Source of the DNA: Oreohelix idahoensis
Taxonomy: Eukaryota; Mollusca; Gastropoda; Stylommatophora; Oreohelicidae
Assembly: GCA_024509875.1 (NCBI GenBank)
Contig: JAMPIV010021258.1
Location: 1 to 64,000 of the forward strand
Reading direction: 5' to 3'
Length of the DNA: 64,000 nt
Shown: one piece after another, positions 23,383 to 34,992 of the stretch
How positions within the stretch are numbered: the stretch's first letter is position 1
How the letters are laid out: every line of letters starts with the position of its first letter
Made by a program: the position numbers and the translations under genes
The notes under the pieces: model-generated
What the model was told of the DNA's origin: nothing
What the model saw: only the letters and a program-made list of their open reading frames with translations
The model's database searches: none

Positions 23383-26300
23383 TACGACAGTTATCTACCC
23401 TTCCAAGATGGAGGTGAAATTCGTTTCTCACCTTAGACGCCGAAAGAAAAACATCAGGAATGTGTATATTTCGATGGATATCACCATGTTATGTTAAATT
23501 ATAGAATAAAAGATACACCAGAGTATCTAGTGGTGTAGATATTTTCCTATAACTGACCTCGAAACCCTCGAATCGGTCGGTTGGATCGGAGGGTTGATCA
23601 GTGAGTTAACAATTCACTATCGTAAAACAAGCTATTGTTACCGAAACAGAACCAGGCTCGACAGTAAACATGACTCATTCTAATATCTTGGGGGCTAAGG
23701 AGATTTCTAAAATTGGATACTGGAATGTAAGAACTATGTATCAAGACGGAAAATTGGAAGAAGTAATTAAAGAAATGGATAATTATAAGTTGGACTTATT
23801 GGGTGTCAGCGAGTGTAGATGGACGGGGAAGGGCATAAAATATATTTCAGAAGAAAAAAAGCAAATTATATACTCTGGTTGTAATGATAATCGTCACACA
23901 GAGGGAGTAGCCATCCTAATGACACAGAAAGCAGCAGCATCGCTTATCAGCTGGGTACCTATCAATGAGAGGCTAATATTAGCTAGATTTCAGACACGAT
24001 TTTTCAAGCTCTCAATTGTACAATGTTATGCACCAACTAACGACGCTCTTGATACCACAAAAGATGACTTCTATGAAGCACTTCTAAGTACCATCAACAC
24101 AATACCCAAGCATGACATAATAGCAGTCATGGGTGATTTTAACGCCAAAGTAGGTGACAACAACGATGGAGTACAAAGATATCTCGGTACTCATGGCATA
24201 GGCTGTTTGAATCAAAATGGCGAAAGACTTCTAGAACTTTGTGAAATATCAAACCTCGTTGTGGCAGACACCATCTTTCCACATAAGAATATCCACAAGA
24301 TAACATGGAATTCACCTGATGGCAGAACTAAGAACCAGATAGATCACTTCTGCATAAGCGCTAAATTTCGCTCATCAGTTCAAGACGTCAGAGCATACAG
24401 AGGTGCAGAGATCGGAAGCGATCATAACCTCTGCATAGCTAAAATGAGAATTAAACTGAAGAAGTTATACCAACCGAATAAAAATAGAAGAATAGATGTA
24501 CACAGACTGCAATCAAATGATATAAAGAAGGAATATAATGTCAAAATGAACAACTATTTCGATGCTTTAGGCAAAATCGACAACGATATCACCACCAAGA
24601 CAATCGATACTAAATGGGAACAACTGAGAACAGCAATGACAGAAGCAGCTGTAGCGACCACCGGATACCTAGTACATAAAAAGAAAAAATGGATGAGAGA
24701 AGATACTTGGGATAAAATACAAGAAAGGAAAACAGCAAAACTTAAACTACTAGCGGCAAGTACACATAATGCAGTTGAATCTTGCAAACTAACTTATAAC
24801 TTGTTAAATAAAGAAGTGAAGACAAAAACTCGAAGAGATAAAAGACATTTCATCAATGAACTGGCCGTAGAAGCTGAAAATGCTGCAAGAACTGGTAATA
24901 GTAGGTGCCTTTATCAAATTACAAAACAACTATGTCACCAGCCTACTGCTATGGAAACACCTGTTAAAGGTAAATTAGGGAATTCAATACCAACAGAAAA
25001 AGAACAAATGAAGAGATGGGCTGAGCACTTCATGGAGGTCCTAAACAGACCACCACCAACAGTAACACCTGATTTTAATAATGAAACATCCACAACCACC
25101 TTGCCAATAACTTGCGATGAATTCACGCTGGACGAGATCAAACAAGCCGTTAAAAGATTAAAAAATTTTAAAGCTGCTGGAGTTGACGAAATTTCAGGGG
25201 AAATGATTAAAGCAGTTAATGACAACAACCTCTTGAGAATTTTAGATATTATAAATGAAGTATGGAGAGAAGAACAACCACCACAACAATGGAAAGACAG
25301 TATTATTGTAAAGTTACCGAAGAAAGGTGATCTATCAGACTGTAATAACTGGCGTGGTATATCTCTATTATCAGTACCTGGAAAATTATTATGTTGCATG
25401 ATGTTAGAAAGACTTAAATTGCATGCTGACGAAAAGATCAGAGAAGAACAAGCGGGTTTCAGGCCGAAACGATCATGTATTGATCAAATATTCACACTAA
25501 GAACAATTATAGAAGAATCAGTGGAAAGGCAATCGCCACTTATTATCACCTTCGTCGATTTTCAAAAAGCCTTTGATAGTCTACACCGCCCATCATTGTG
25601 GAAGATACTTACAATCTATGGTTTTCCAACAAAATATGTGAATATAATCAAAGCGCTATATGACAATGCAAGATGTTGTGTTAGAACAAATAAAGGGAAT
25701 ACAGAATGGTTTACAGTAGAAACAGGGGTGAAACAAGGCTGTATTATGTCACCACTACTTTTTGGAATAGCTATTGATTGGGTTATGAGAAACTATACCC
25801 ACAATGAACAATTTGGGTATAAAATGGACAAATGGAAAATTCCTGGGGGACCTGGATTTCGCAGATGATGTAGCATTCTTAAGTTCAACACCAAGACAAT
25901 CCCAAGAAGCAATAAATAATTTGTGTCATCTCTCGGTTAAAATAGGTCTCCAAATAAATGCCTATAAGACTAAAGCTATGAACTTTTCTAACGAGACCTT
26001 TGATATCATCTTGAACGGGGAAAAATACAGAAAGTTGAAAGTTTCAATTATTTCGGCAGTAAAATGACTCAGGATGGTGACACAACAAGAGAAATCCATA
26101 CTAGAATTGCTTTGGCAGCTAGCGCCTTCAATAGATTATCTAACATTTGGAAATTACGATCATTGAATATACATACCAAGCTTCGTCTGTTTAATTCAAA
26201 TGTTATCTCAGTGTTAACATACGGCTGTGAGAGTTGGAAAATAACAAAATCATTGGAGAACAAGCTGAATACATTCGAGAACAAATGTCTTAGAAAACTC

Positions 26301-26648
26301 ATGAACATCAGTTGGAAAGAATTCAAGACTAATCGACAAATAAGAGAAGACTCTAGGCAGAAATATGTCTCCGACTATATAAGGAAAAGACGATGGTCAT
26401 ATATCGGTCATGTCCTACGAATGCAAAACAACAGAATACCACTACAGGCGCTCACTTGGGTTCCTGAGGGTAAGCGGAAAAAGGAAGACCAAAAGAAACA
26501 CTCAGAAGAACAATAATAAGAGAAGGAAGAACGTTGGGCCTAAATAATGTGCAAGAGCTAAGAGGAGTGGCGTCACAACGAACAACCTGGAGAGCACTGG
26601 TTTCTGCCTTATGCGCCGTGTTTGGCGCTTAAAGAATTTATTATTATT
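23383..26648 (+). mobile_element. LINE family A (RTE-like), near full length
   Basis: A 3.27-kb non-LTR retrotransposon flanked by a 5-bp duplication atttg (23378-23382 and 26649-26653). It has a 5' leader of 287 bp, an endonuclease-RT ORF, and a 3' tail of (ATT)n. The empty site is preserved in the sister LTR at about 17148, which confirms both ends. Confidence 0.95.
23670..26516 (+). pseudogene. Endonuclease-reverse transcriptase of LINE A, frameshifted
   Basis: The first frame, 23670-25868 (732 codons), carries an APE endonuclease at about residues 10-260 (WNVRTMYQDGK, SECRWTGKG, GDFNAKVGDN, GSDHN) and RT fingers and palm at about 470-720 (NNWRGISLLSVPGK, EEQAGFRPKRSCIDQ, VDFQKAFDSLHRP, GVKQGCIMSPLLF). 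It then terminates. The catalytic FADD box lies in the next frame (LDFADDVAFL, around 25855), and the C-terminal domain (ESWKITKS, RRWSYIGHVLRMQ) in 26064-26516 is in a further frame. There are thus at least two frameshifts, near 25840 and near 26045. RTE-clade enzyme by its motifs; it drives target-primed reverse transcription. This copy cannot make a complete protein. Confidence 0.92.
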
Positions 26649-26846
26649 ATTTGAGATAAAAGCGTTCGCACGCTTTCCTGTACTCTGTCACTCAAAAAAT
26701 AAAAAGGATATGTTTCTATTATAACGTTAAACAAACCTCAGCTTAATCAGGTATACAAGTATTGTAACTCATAATCTACTTTGCCCAAAAACATATTCCG
26801 AATTACTGCCCTTTCAAAGGATCAACTTGTTACACTGGCATAAGTT

Positions 26847-27240
26847 TAAGAAAGGCCTACGCTCCTTGGGAGCTGAAGGGTGAAGATAATGTAAGTGGTT
26901 ATGAGGATGATAAAGTAAGTGGTGGTGATGATGATGATGATAAAGTAAGTGGTGGTGATGATGATGATGATAAAGTAAGTGGTGGTGATGATGATGATGA
27001 TAAAGTAAGTGGTGATGATGATGATAAAGTAAGTGGTGGTGATGATGATAATAAAGTAAGTGGTGGTGATGATGATAAAGTAAGTGGTGGTGATGATGAT
27101 AAAGTAAGTGGTGGTGATGATGATAAAGTAAGTGGTGGTGATGATGATAAAGTAAGTGGTGGTGATGATGATGATAAAGTAAGTGGTGGTGATGATGATA
27201 AAGTAAGTGGTGGTGATGATGATGATGATAAAATAAGTAG
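26847..27240. repeat. 24/27-bp minisatellite (gtggtgatgatgataaagta)
   Basis: About 14 units with a variable number of gat triplets. It begins directly after gaaaggcctacgctccttgg (about 26853), a sequence that recurs as a LINE 3' end elsewhere in the window (7240 reverse, 30910 forward). Confidence 0.9.
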
Positions 27241-27365
27241 TTACATTTGTAAACAGATTTGCAGTGTATTGATTAAAGGTGTTAAGTCCATTATAGAAGG
27301 AAGGCCCCACTTAAGTAGTGTCCAGGGGCCTCTTGTATCTCTTTTAGATATACCACTGAATATCT

Positions 27366-27587
27366 AGGATTTTCCAATATCTGGGATATGCCAATATATG
27401 GTATATGTCAATATCTGGGATATGCCAATATATGGTATATGTCACTATCTGGGATATGCCAATATATGGTATATGTCAATATCTGGGATATGCCAATATA
27501 TTGTATATGCCAATATCTGGGATATGCCAATAGGTATATGTCAATATCTGGGATATGCCAATATATGGTATATGTCAATATCTGGGA
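27366..27587. repeat. 34-bp minisatellite (aatatctgggatatgccaat atatggtatatgtc), part 1
   Basis: About 6-7 units. The array continues at 27943-28202 and 29550-29670, interrupted by a SINE and a LINE. Confidence 0.93.
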
Positions 27588-27942
27588 TGGGAGCCGCGCT
27601 AGCGTAGTGGTTACCACACCGCTCTGGCAACCGGGTGATCCAGGATCAAACCCGGGTGACGGCATTTGAGGATTTTTCGTCGACCGGGAATTGGACTGGA
27701 TTAATTCGAGACCTGGCGAGGACATTTGAAGGAGTGTCGTCAACCAGGGACTGGCGGCTCCTGAGCCGACCCAGCTGTAATGGGTACCTCCGAAATCGGC
27801 GAGTATTTGCCTGAATGGCCAGGGACACCTGTCTCTGTACAAGAAAAAAGGGATACTCACGTAAAATCAATGTCAGGTTAGACAATAATAATAACCTGAG
27901 ATTTCGCCTCGAGTATTAGCGGGCGTACGAAAAAAAAAAAAA
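27588..27942 (+). mobile_element. tRNA-derived SINE family S1, complete copy 1
   Basis: About 355 bp with an A-box-like tagcgtagtggtta near the 5' end, a B-box-like ggatcaaaccc, a unique body and a poly(A) tail. It is flanked by duplicated caatatctggga-type sequence of the host minisatellite. Other copies lie at 34993-35363 (minus) and 54973-56967 (minus, interrupted). Confidence 0.9.
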
Positions 27943-28202
27943 AATATCTGGGATATGCCAATATATGGTATATGTCAATATCTGGGTTATGCCAATATAT
28001 GGTATATGTCAATATCTGGGATATGCCAATATATTGTATATGCCAATATCTGCGATATGCCAATAGGTATATGGCAATATCTGGGATATGCCAATATATG
28101 GTATATGTCAATATCTGGGTTATGCCAATATATGGTATATGTCAATATCTGGGATATGGCAGTATATGGTATATGTCAATATCTGGGATATGCCAATATA
28201 TG
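27943..28202. repeat. 34-bp minisatellite, part 2
   Basis: About 7-8 units of the aatatctgggatatgccaat type, with the same variant order (for example a shortened ccaataggtatatg unit) as part 1, which suggests a block duplication before or after the SINE insertion. Confidence 0.93.
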
Positions 28203-29550
28203 GTGACAATCAACAGTGTGGAAACCATAGAGGCATATCCCTTCTCAGTGTTCCTGGTAAAATCTACTCTAGAATCCTAGAGCAGAGACTCCGACGCCTA
28301 GCTGAGCCACAATTGGATGAGGTTCAGTGCGGATTCCGAGCAAACCGAAGTACTCAAGACCTAATCTTCACACTCAGACAGCTGAGTGAAAAGGCCCTTG
28401 AGTATAAGAGTGAGATCCATCTTTGTTTCATAGATCTGGAAAAGGCGTTTGACAGGGTCCCCTGGAGCAAACTTTGGGACTGTTTGGCAAGGAAGAATGT
28501 TCCAGTACCTCTAATTCATGCTATACAGAGCTTCTACAAGTCTTGCAGAAATTATGTGAGGACAGCAAACCATAAGTCAGAAGAGTTCAGGACCACCACT
28601 GGTGTAAGACAAGATGATATCCTATCACCTTACCTTTTCATACTCCTTATGGACGATGTCATCAAGGCATGTAAGGAGAGAACAAGAAAGTATTCAGTGG
28701 GGTACTGGAAGATGAAACAGGTCTATATTTCGGAGCTGGCATTTGCTGATGATGTTGCCCTGATTGCTAAATCAGAGGCACATCTCCAATCCAACCTGCA
28801 AGTCTGGAAGGAAGAGCTGGAGAAGAGAGGGATGGTCATAAGCAGCTCTAAAACAAAATCCGTGGTGATATCACGAGAAGAAAGAAGACATCAGATTAAG
28901 CTGGGAGAACAGGTCCTGGAGTAGGTCGACCACTTTAAATACCTCGGAGCTATTATAGACCGAAAGGGAGGCATCAAAGAAGAGTTGGCCACTCGAAAAG
29001 CAGCAGCTGGGAGACTTTTTCAGGCCATAAATCAAGGATTCCTCAGCAAGAGAGAGGTTGGTAAGAAAACGAAGATGGCTGTATACCGCTCCACCTATGT
29101 CCCAGTCTTGACATATGGATGCAAGTCATGGGCAATGACTACAACCCATAAAAGCCAGATCCAAACCTCAGAAATGAGGTATCTGAGGAAGGTGGTTGAA
29201 GTAACAAGAAGAGACATGGTACGCAACCAGACGATACGTCAAGGCCTTAAATCCTACCCCCTGCAGACCCAAGTAGAACAGTCCCAATTAAGATGGTTTG
29301 GCCATGTCTGCAGAATGGGAGAAGATCAGATACCACGACAAGCATGGGAAACAAAGAGCCAAGGATCCAGACCCCGAGGACGACCCAGAGTCCGCTGGGA
29401 AGACAACATTAGACAATCTTTGAAGGACCGAGGACTAGAATGGAACCAGGCCAGGAGGAAGACAGCCGATAGGATAGTCTGGCGCTCTCTCTTCCAAACC
29501 TCGACACCTCACGGTAGAAGGGGAACGACTAAGTAAGTAGTAAGTAAGTC
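28203..29550 (+). pseudogene. LINE family D, 5'-truncated copy 1
   Basis: An RT domain begins abruptly at GDNQQCGNHRGISLLSVPGK and runs through CFIDLEKAFDRVPW, AFADDVALIAKSE and RWFGHVCRMGEDQ to GRRGTTK. An in-frame TAG at 28922-28924 interrupts it. One RT motif reads VRQDD where the sister copies have VRQGD. It ends in (TAAG)-type repeats and lies inside the 34-bp minisatellite. RTE-like by its motifs. Confidence 0.92.
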
Positions 29551-29850
29551 AATATCTGGGATATGGCAGTATATGGTATATGTCAATATCTGGGATATGC
29601 CAATATATAGTATATGTCACTATCTGGGTTATGCCAATATATGGTATATGTCAATATCTGGGATATGCCAATTTCAGGCTACTGTTGTCACTTGTTAATG
29701 TTTTTATAGATATGTACACATTCTGTCACATCCAAGTACAGACATATATAGTTTACTTATGTCACATCCCAGTACAGACATATATAGTTTAACTTTATCA
29801 CCTGTCACATCCTAGTATAGACATGTGAAGGTAGTGTGTGTTCCATGCTT
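29551..29850. repeat. 34-bp minisatellite end, then ~33-bp short array
   Basis: Three to four final units of the 34-bp array (to about 29670), followed by three copies of a unit containing cacatcccagtacagacata. Confidence 0.8.
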
Positions 29851-30644
29851 TATATATATATATAGAAAACGGTATGCTTACAGCTTACATAAGTGCTCTG
29901 TCAGGAGTATTAATCTAGTTTACGTGCATGAACAACAGTCCATTCACAGCGTGAATATCAAGTCACATGATTGAAAGGTATTGTTGGAAAACAAGATGCC
30001 GAAATTGTCATTCAGTCTGGGGCAGCTGCGCTGAAAGCGTGCCATTTTTGGAAAGCCGGTGATATTCAGTGAATTCATGGCCGTCTGTGGGACAGATTCT
30101 TTTGCCGTTTAATTTATGATTAGTCATAGTTTTTTTTCTATAAGACCAGTGCAGGTTAGCATGTTGAGGTGGTGATCTATTTTTGAGATTGCCAGGTTGT
30201 GAGTATTTTCTTGACTTCCTTAGTTTGCACTGTAGTTTGCTTCCATGCTGGATGTGTTGACGTGTGGTCATTTGTGGCTACGAGGCTTGATATATATTTC
30301 ACCTGTGTTCAAGTCTATTTTTGATGATAGCAGACTTTATTTGTTGTCCACTCATGCCAGTTTATGGCCATGTTCTATTATGATGGTTAAAGGGATAGAA
30401 AGTATTGAGTTTTCCTGTTTTTCTATGACAGCGTTATCTGGATGTAGTTCTCCTAGATTGTATGAGTTTATGTCTCTGTATTGTTCCATAAATCCATTAC
30501 GGTAACATCTATAAATTGTGGTTGTTAACCCTTACATATCACTGCATGTATATGTATATATAATGTACACTACAGAAGATGGAAACCACTATTAGACCCT
30601 TCAAATTTGTTGTAATAAGAAGTATGTACATCTCCATCACTCAC
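29850..30644. other. ALK intron 6, first part, no recognised feature
   Basis: Low-copy sequence. Two ORFs (30008-30271 minus, 30245-30505 plus) have no recognised domain and no splice context. Confidence 0.5.
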
Positions 30645-30818
30645 TGTCAGCTCCACCTCCATGTCCACCACTACCACAAGCCCCTCCTCCTGCCCCAAAG
30701 CCACCATGGCCATGACAAGACCAGCTGTTATTGGTGGAAACTAGACAAGGGGCGGACCCTTCCAAAAAACCTCTCACAAGAAGTTCTGCCTCCTTGTCAC
30801 TCATTGTAGGAATAACAC
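30645..30818 (-). CDS. ALK: ALK exon: glycine-rich domain, GGFGGGGG-type core
   Basis: The 174-bp exon has acceptor TTTCATTTCCAG and donor GACA|GTGAGTG. It encodes a loop with LLVRGFLEG and an NNS sequon, then GGFGAGGGACGSGGHGGG. This is the counterpart of the Gly-rich stretch with one Cys that packs poly-Gly helices in ALK. It takes two bases and leaves one. The 15.5-kb intron downstream carries the 10.8-kb LTR element. Confidence 0.94.
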
Positions 30819-30889
30819 CTGGAAATGAAAAAAAAAACTGTCTCAAATTTGTGATACAAAACAAATAAAACATGGATGGCACAGTACAA

Positions 30890-30975
30890 GAGAGTTAGGT
30901 GCGAGTGGACGAAAGGCCTATGCTCCTGTGGCCGTTAGCATTTATGCTGGCTGATGATGATGATGTGTGTCTATT
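30890..30975 (+). pseudogene. LINE 3'-end scrap with GAT tail
   Basis: The sequence cgaaaggcctatgctcctgt, followed by gctgatgatgatgatg, resembles the segment before the 26.9-kb minisatellite and, in reverse, 7238-7272. It is probably the 3' end of a LINE family with a (GAT)n tail. Confidence 0.5.
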
Positions 30976-31094
30976 ATTACCTACTTCTATATTCTGTCTT
31001 ATTGTGGATCGTATAGGGTTCGTATCACTACCCTAACAGTAGGAGGTTTATTTAGGTATGGTGGTGTTAAACTTCTGCTTTCACTCAACAACTG

Positions 31095-33595
31095 GCTTTA
31101 CTTACTTACTTACTTAGTCATTCCCCTTCTACAGTGAGGTGAAGAGGTTTGGAAGAGAGAGCCCCAGACTATCCTATCGGCTGTCTTCCTCCTGGCTTGG
31201 TTCCATTCTAGTCCTCGGTCCTCCCAGCGGACTATGGGTCGTCCTGGGGGTCTGGATCCCTGGCTTTTTGTTTCCCATGCTTGTCATGGTAGCCGATCTT
31301 CTCCCATTCTGCAGACATGGCCAAACCATCTTAGTTGGGACTGTTCTACTTGGGTCTGCAGGGGGTGGGATTTTAGGCCTTGACGTATCGTCTGGTTGCG
31401 GACCATGACTCTCCTTGTTACTTCAACCACCTTCCTCAGATACCTCATTTCTGAGGTTTGGATCTGGCTTTTGTGTGTTGTAGTCATTGCCCATGACTCG
31501 CATCCATATGTCAAGACTGGGAAATAGGTGGACCGGTATACAGCCATCTTCGTTTTCTTACCAACCTCTCTCTTGCTGAGGAATCCTCAATTTATGGCCT
31601 GAAAAACTCTCCCAGCTGCTGCTTTTTGAGTGGCCAACTCTTCTTTGATGCCTCCTTTTCGGTCTATAATAGCTCCTAGGTATTTAAAGTGGTCGACCTG
31701 CTCCAGGACCTGTTCTCCCAGCTTAATCTGATGTCTTCTTTCTTCTCGTGATATCACCATGGATTTTGTTTTAGAGCTGCTTATGACCATCCCTCTCTTC
31801 TCCAGCTCTTCTTTCCAGACTTGCAGGTTGGATTGGAGATGTGCCTCTGATTTAGCAGTCAGGGCAACATCAACAGCAAATGCCAGCTCTGAAATACAGA
31901 CCTGTCTCATCTTCTAGTACCCCACTGAATACTTTCTTGTTCTCTCCTTACATGCCTTGATGACATCGTCCTTGAGGAGTATGAAAAGATAAGGTGACAG
32001 GATATCACCTTGTCTTACACCAGTGGTGGTCCTGAACTCTTCTGACTTATGGTTTGCTGTCCTCACATAATTTCTGCAAGACTTGTAGAAGCTCTGTATA
32101 GCATGAATCAGAGGTGCTGGAATGTTCTTCCTTGCCAAACAATCCCAATGTTTGCTCCAGGGGACCCTGTAAAATGCCTTTTCCAGATCTATGAAACAAA
32201 GATGGATCTCACTCTTATACTCAAGGGCCTTTTCACTCAGCTGTCTGAGTGTGAAGATTAGGTCTTGAGTACTTCGGTTAGCTCGGAATCCGCACTGAAC
32301 TTCATCCAATTGTGGCTCAGCTAGGCGACAGAGTCTCTGCTCTAGGATTCTAGAGTAGATTTTACCAGGGACACTGAGAGGGGATATGCCTCTATGGTTT
32401 CCACATTGTCGATTGTCACCCTTTTTGAAAATTGGTGTTATGATGGCAATCTCCCAATCCTTTGGTATGGTCTTGTTGCACCATGCTGCCTGTAGGACCC
32501 TTAAGAGTAATAGGTTGCCTGATGCTCCCATGTACTCAACCATTTCTGGTGTTATACCATCATGCCCTGCTGCTTTGCCCATCTTGATTTTCTCCAGTGC
32601 TGCCTTCAGTTCTTCCATCTTTATGTCATCTTCATCACCATTGGTTTCCTCTTCTGTGCTAGTGGTTATCATTTCTGATGCTTGACCTTGCTCACCATCA
32701 AGGAGTTCTGAGAAATATTCTTTCCATCTTTCCATTACTTCCTTCGAGGCAGTAAGCAATTTGCCTTGCTTGTCCTTTATAAATTTCAGAGGGCATTCTA
32801 TTTCCTTCCTCATGTTCTTTAGGGTCTTATAGAACAATTTCTGGTTTTCTTGCGCATCTTTTTCTAGCTTTTCTCCAAATTCTTCCCAGGACTTCTGTTT
32901 TGCTGCTAGCACCTTGTTCTTTGCTTCTGTTCTGAGTGTCATATATTCTCTATATGTCTCTCTTTGTCCTGCTGTGTATTTAGCTTCTAAGTATTGTTTC
33001 CATGTCATTTTCTTCTCTCTCATTTTCTCTTTGACTTCCTCTGTCCACCAAGGTGTCCTCTTTCTTTTGTTCCCAAGTCGGACTTCACCACATGCTTCTG
33101 CAGCAGCTGTCTTTATGATGTCCTTGAATTTAAGCCAGAGGGTTTCCAAGTCATCAGGTTGTTCTTCTGTTTTTCTCACCGCTGTAGCAATAAGCCCCTG
33201 ATATCTGGTCTTAATTTCTGGCTCTCTCAGCTTGTAGGTCTTAATGCTCATTTCTCCCATTCGTTTACTTGGTTTCTTGCGTGATGTTGGGCAGTTCCTA
33301 GGCTGAGCAACTCTTTCAGTTGTTCTTTTGATTGTAAGCAGGTAGTGATCACTTCCAATCTCTGGCCCCCTCCAGACTCTAGCATCCCAGACATATTTGA
33401 ATGAGCTCCTCCTAACAATGGTATAGTCGATCACTGACTTCTCATTCTTTGTTGGTTCCCATCTAGTGTATGCATGTATGCGCTTATGGGGGAACTTTGT
33501 GTTTGTAATGATCAGATTCTGTTCACTGCAGAATCTAAGGAGTCGCTTTCCATTGTCATTGAGAGTATCTTCTCCATAATAACTGGCAACAGTTC
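31095..33595 (-). pseudogene. LINE family D, longest copy (endonuclease end + RT), broken
   Basis: On minus, from about 33595: endonuclease C-terminal part (HKRIHAYTRWEP, GPEIGSDHYLL), a linker, then RT (NHRGISPLSVPGK, CFIDLEKAFYRVPW, GVRQGDILSPYLF). A TAG at 31914-31916 replaces Trp of the GYWKM motif. The remainder continues at 31910-31587 and 31547-31284 in shifted frames, with AFAVDVAL where other copies have AFADDVAL, so a catalytic Asp is lost. The tail is (TTAC)n on plus at 31098-31116. Dead copy in ALK intron 5. Confidence 0.92.
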
Positions 33596-33599
33596 ACAA

Positions 33600-34679
33600 C
33601 TTGACAAAATGATGAATGATGTCACGAGTTGGCGAAGGACTTCACTCGGACAGCAGTAGCAAACAATGGTGAAACTTTATTTACATAAAAAAATAAAGTT
33701 TCGAAGGTGATATGATGAGCCCAACCTTCACCTAAGGTTGGCAGTTTTGTACAGCAGCAATTTCAATTCAATTTATTTATACCAATGGCTTGCTCTCTCG
33801 TTCAATCATGCTGCTTCCGTAGTCTAAGTGTCTCTATTTGTCATGGTGGTCACGACTTGGATATCTAGTGCTGTCAATATTATACTGCCCTTTAAAATTT
33901 TTCTGGGAACATTGTCTTTATAAAATGTTTTTATATTCTTCCTGTCAACTTGGCGTATCTAAGACGATACTGGCCTAACAGCCAGGGTTGGAAATTCACC
34001 AAGGTCTATCATTTCCTACTTCTTCAGACTATCTGCTGTCTATTGTTCTTCTCATGTACTAAACAGTATATCATATTTTGGCAAGACTCAATGTACCTTG
34101 TGGATTTGAAAATAAACAATCTTTCTCTTGTAATACTGGCAACCTTGTCAATCTTGTCCATTGAAATGAATAACAAACTATCATATATAATTGTGTGTGT
34201 ACCAAGCAAATGAGTGCATAGACAATTGTTCATTTTTCTATGACCAAAGAAATCAACCAAAGGACTTTGGCTTATTGTCCGTTGATAGCCATCATTTGCG
34301 CTTGCCACTTTTACTTTTAACACAAGCAAACTTGCTTCCTAATGCTAATCGCGTTTCAGATCTGACTGACTATATTTTATAAAACGATAACTATTTCCTG
34401 AACATTCTAGAACAAAACAGTTCACTCCAAATATAAATATCTCGTGCAAGCTTCACTTCGCTCAGCTAGCCAACCCAGAAATTCCAAACTAAAAACATGA
34501 CTTTCTCTCAAGGGGCATAAAACACTACTATTGATGGATTGCCGCCCTTTGGTAATAAATCATATGTCATGGATTTTCACCCTTTGATTTAAAATAAAAG
34601 TCTGTTATATTTCCCTTATGCAAATGTTTGAAACTGGATTTCTGACACTTGACCTTCCTGTTACACTCCATAGAGAGCT
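33600..34679. other. Unassigned 1.1-kb intronic segment with two short hairpins
   Basis: Contains gaaactttattt paired with aaataaagtttc (33670-33705) and ccaacctt paired with aaggttgg (33723-33743). ORFs at 33950-34213 and 34024-34329 have no recognised domain. A decayed transposon is possible; no terminal repeats were established. Confidence 0.45.
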
Positions 34680-34992
34680 AAATGGTAATGATAATAAAGA
34701 TGATGATGTGTGAAGATATTGTAATGATGATGTGTGCAGATATTGTAATGGTGATGGGTGAAGATACGGTAATGGTGATGTGTGAAGATATTGTAATGGT
34801 GATGTGTGAAGATATTGTAATGGTGATGTGTGAAGATATTGTAATAGTGATGTGTGAAGATATTGTAACGGTGATGTGTGAAGATACAGTAATGGTGGTG
34901 TGTGAAGATACAGTAATGATGATGTGTGAAGATATTGTAATGGTGATGTGTGAAGATACAGTAATGGTGATGTGTGAAGATATTGTAATGAT
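34680..34992. repeat. 24-bp minisatellite (aatggtgatgtgtgaagata cagt), part 1
   Basis: About 13 units; the 24-bp period keeps a plus-strand ORF open. Split by a SINE at 34993-35363. Confidence 0.94.

Larger units (their letters stand above)
16039..26834 (-). mobile_element. LTR element with single coiled-coil ORF, no polymerase seen
   Basis: Two direct long repeats, 16039-17334 and 22425-26834 (the latter enlarged by a LINE), bound 5.09 kb of internal DNA. Both begin TGATAAAGTTA and end TTGTTACA on the plus strand, so TG...CA. Five bases, ctggc, are duplicated outside (16034-16038 and 26835-26839). The only long ORF is on minus (19179-21272), so the right repeat is the 5' LTR. Just inside the left LTR the minus strand reads GGGTGTGTGGGAAAC, a purine-rich tract in the right place for plus-strand priming. 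Just inside the right LTR, GTGGTGGTTTCCAG could be a primer-binding site. No RT, integrase or protease motif is found. Probably a non-autonomous LTR retrotransposon. Confidence 0.85.
22425..26834 (-). repeat. 5' LTR of the coiled-coil LTR element, split by LINE A
   Basis: Near-identical to 16039-17334 over 22425-23382 and 26649-26834, about 1.14 kb without the insertion. The 58-bp arrays are more regular and slightly shorter than in the other LTR. Confidence 0.9.

Noticed and set aside
27398..28280. Tyr/Cys/Gln-rich ORFs fused to LINE D RT (for example 28088-28924)
   Set aside because: The N-terminal part is the 34-bp minisatellite read in frame with the truncated RT; an accidental fusion at the insertion point.
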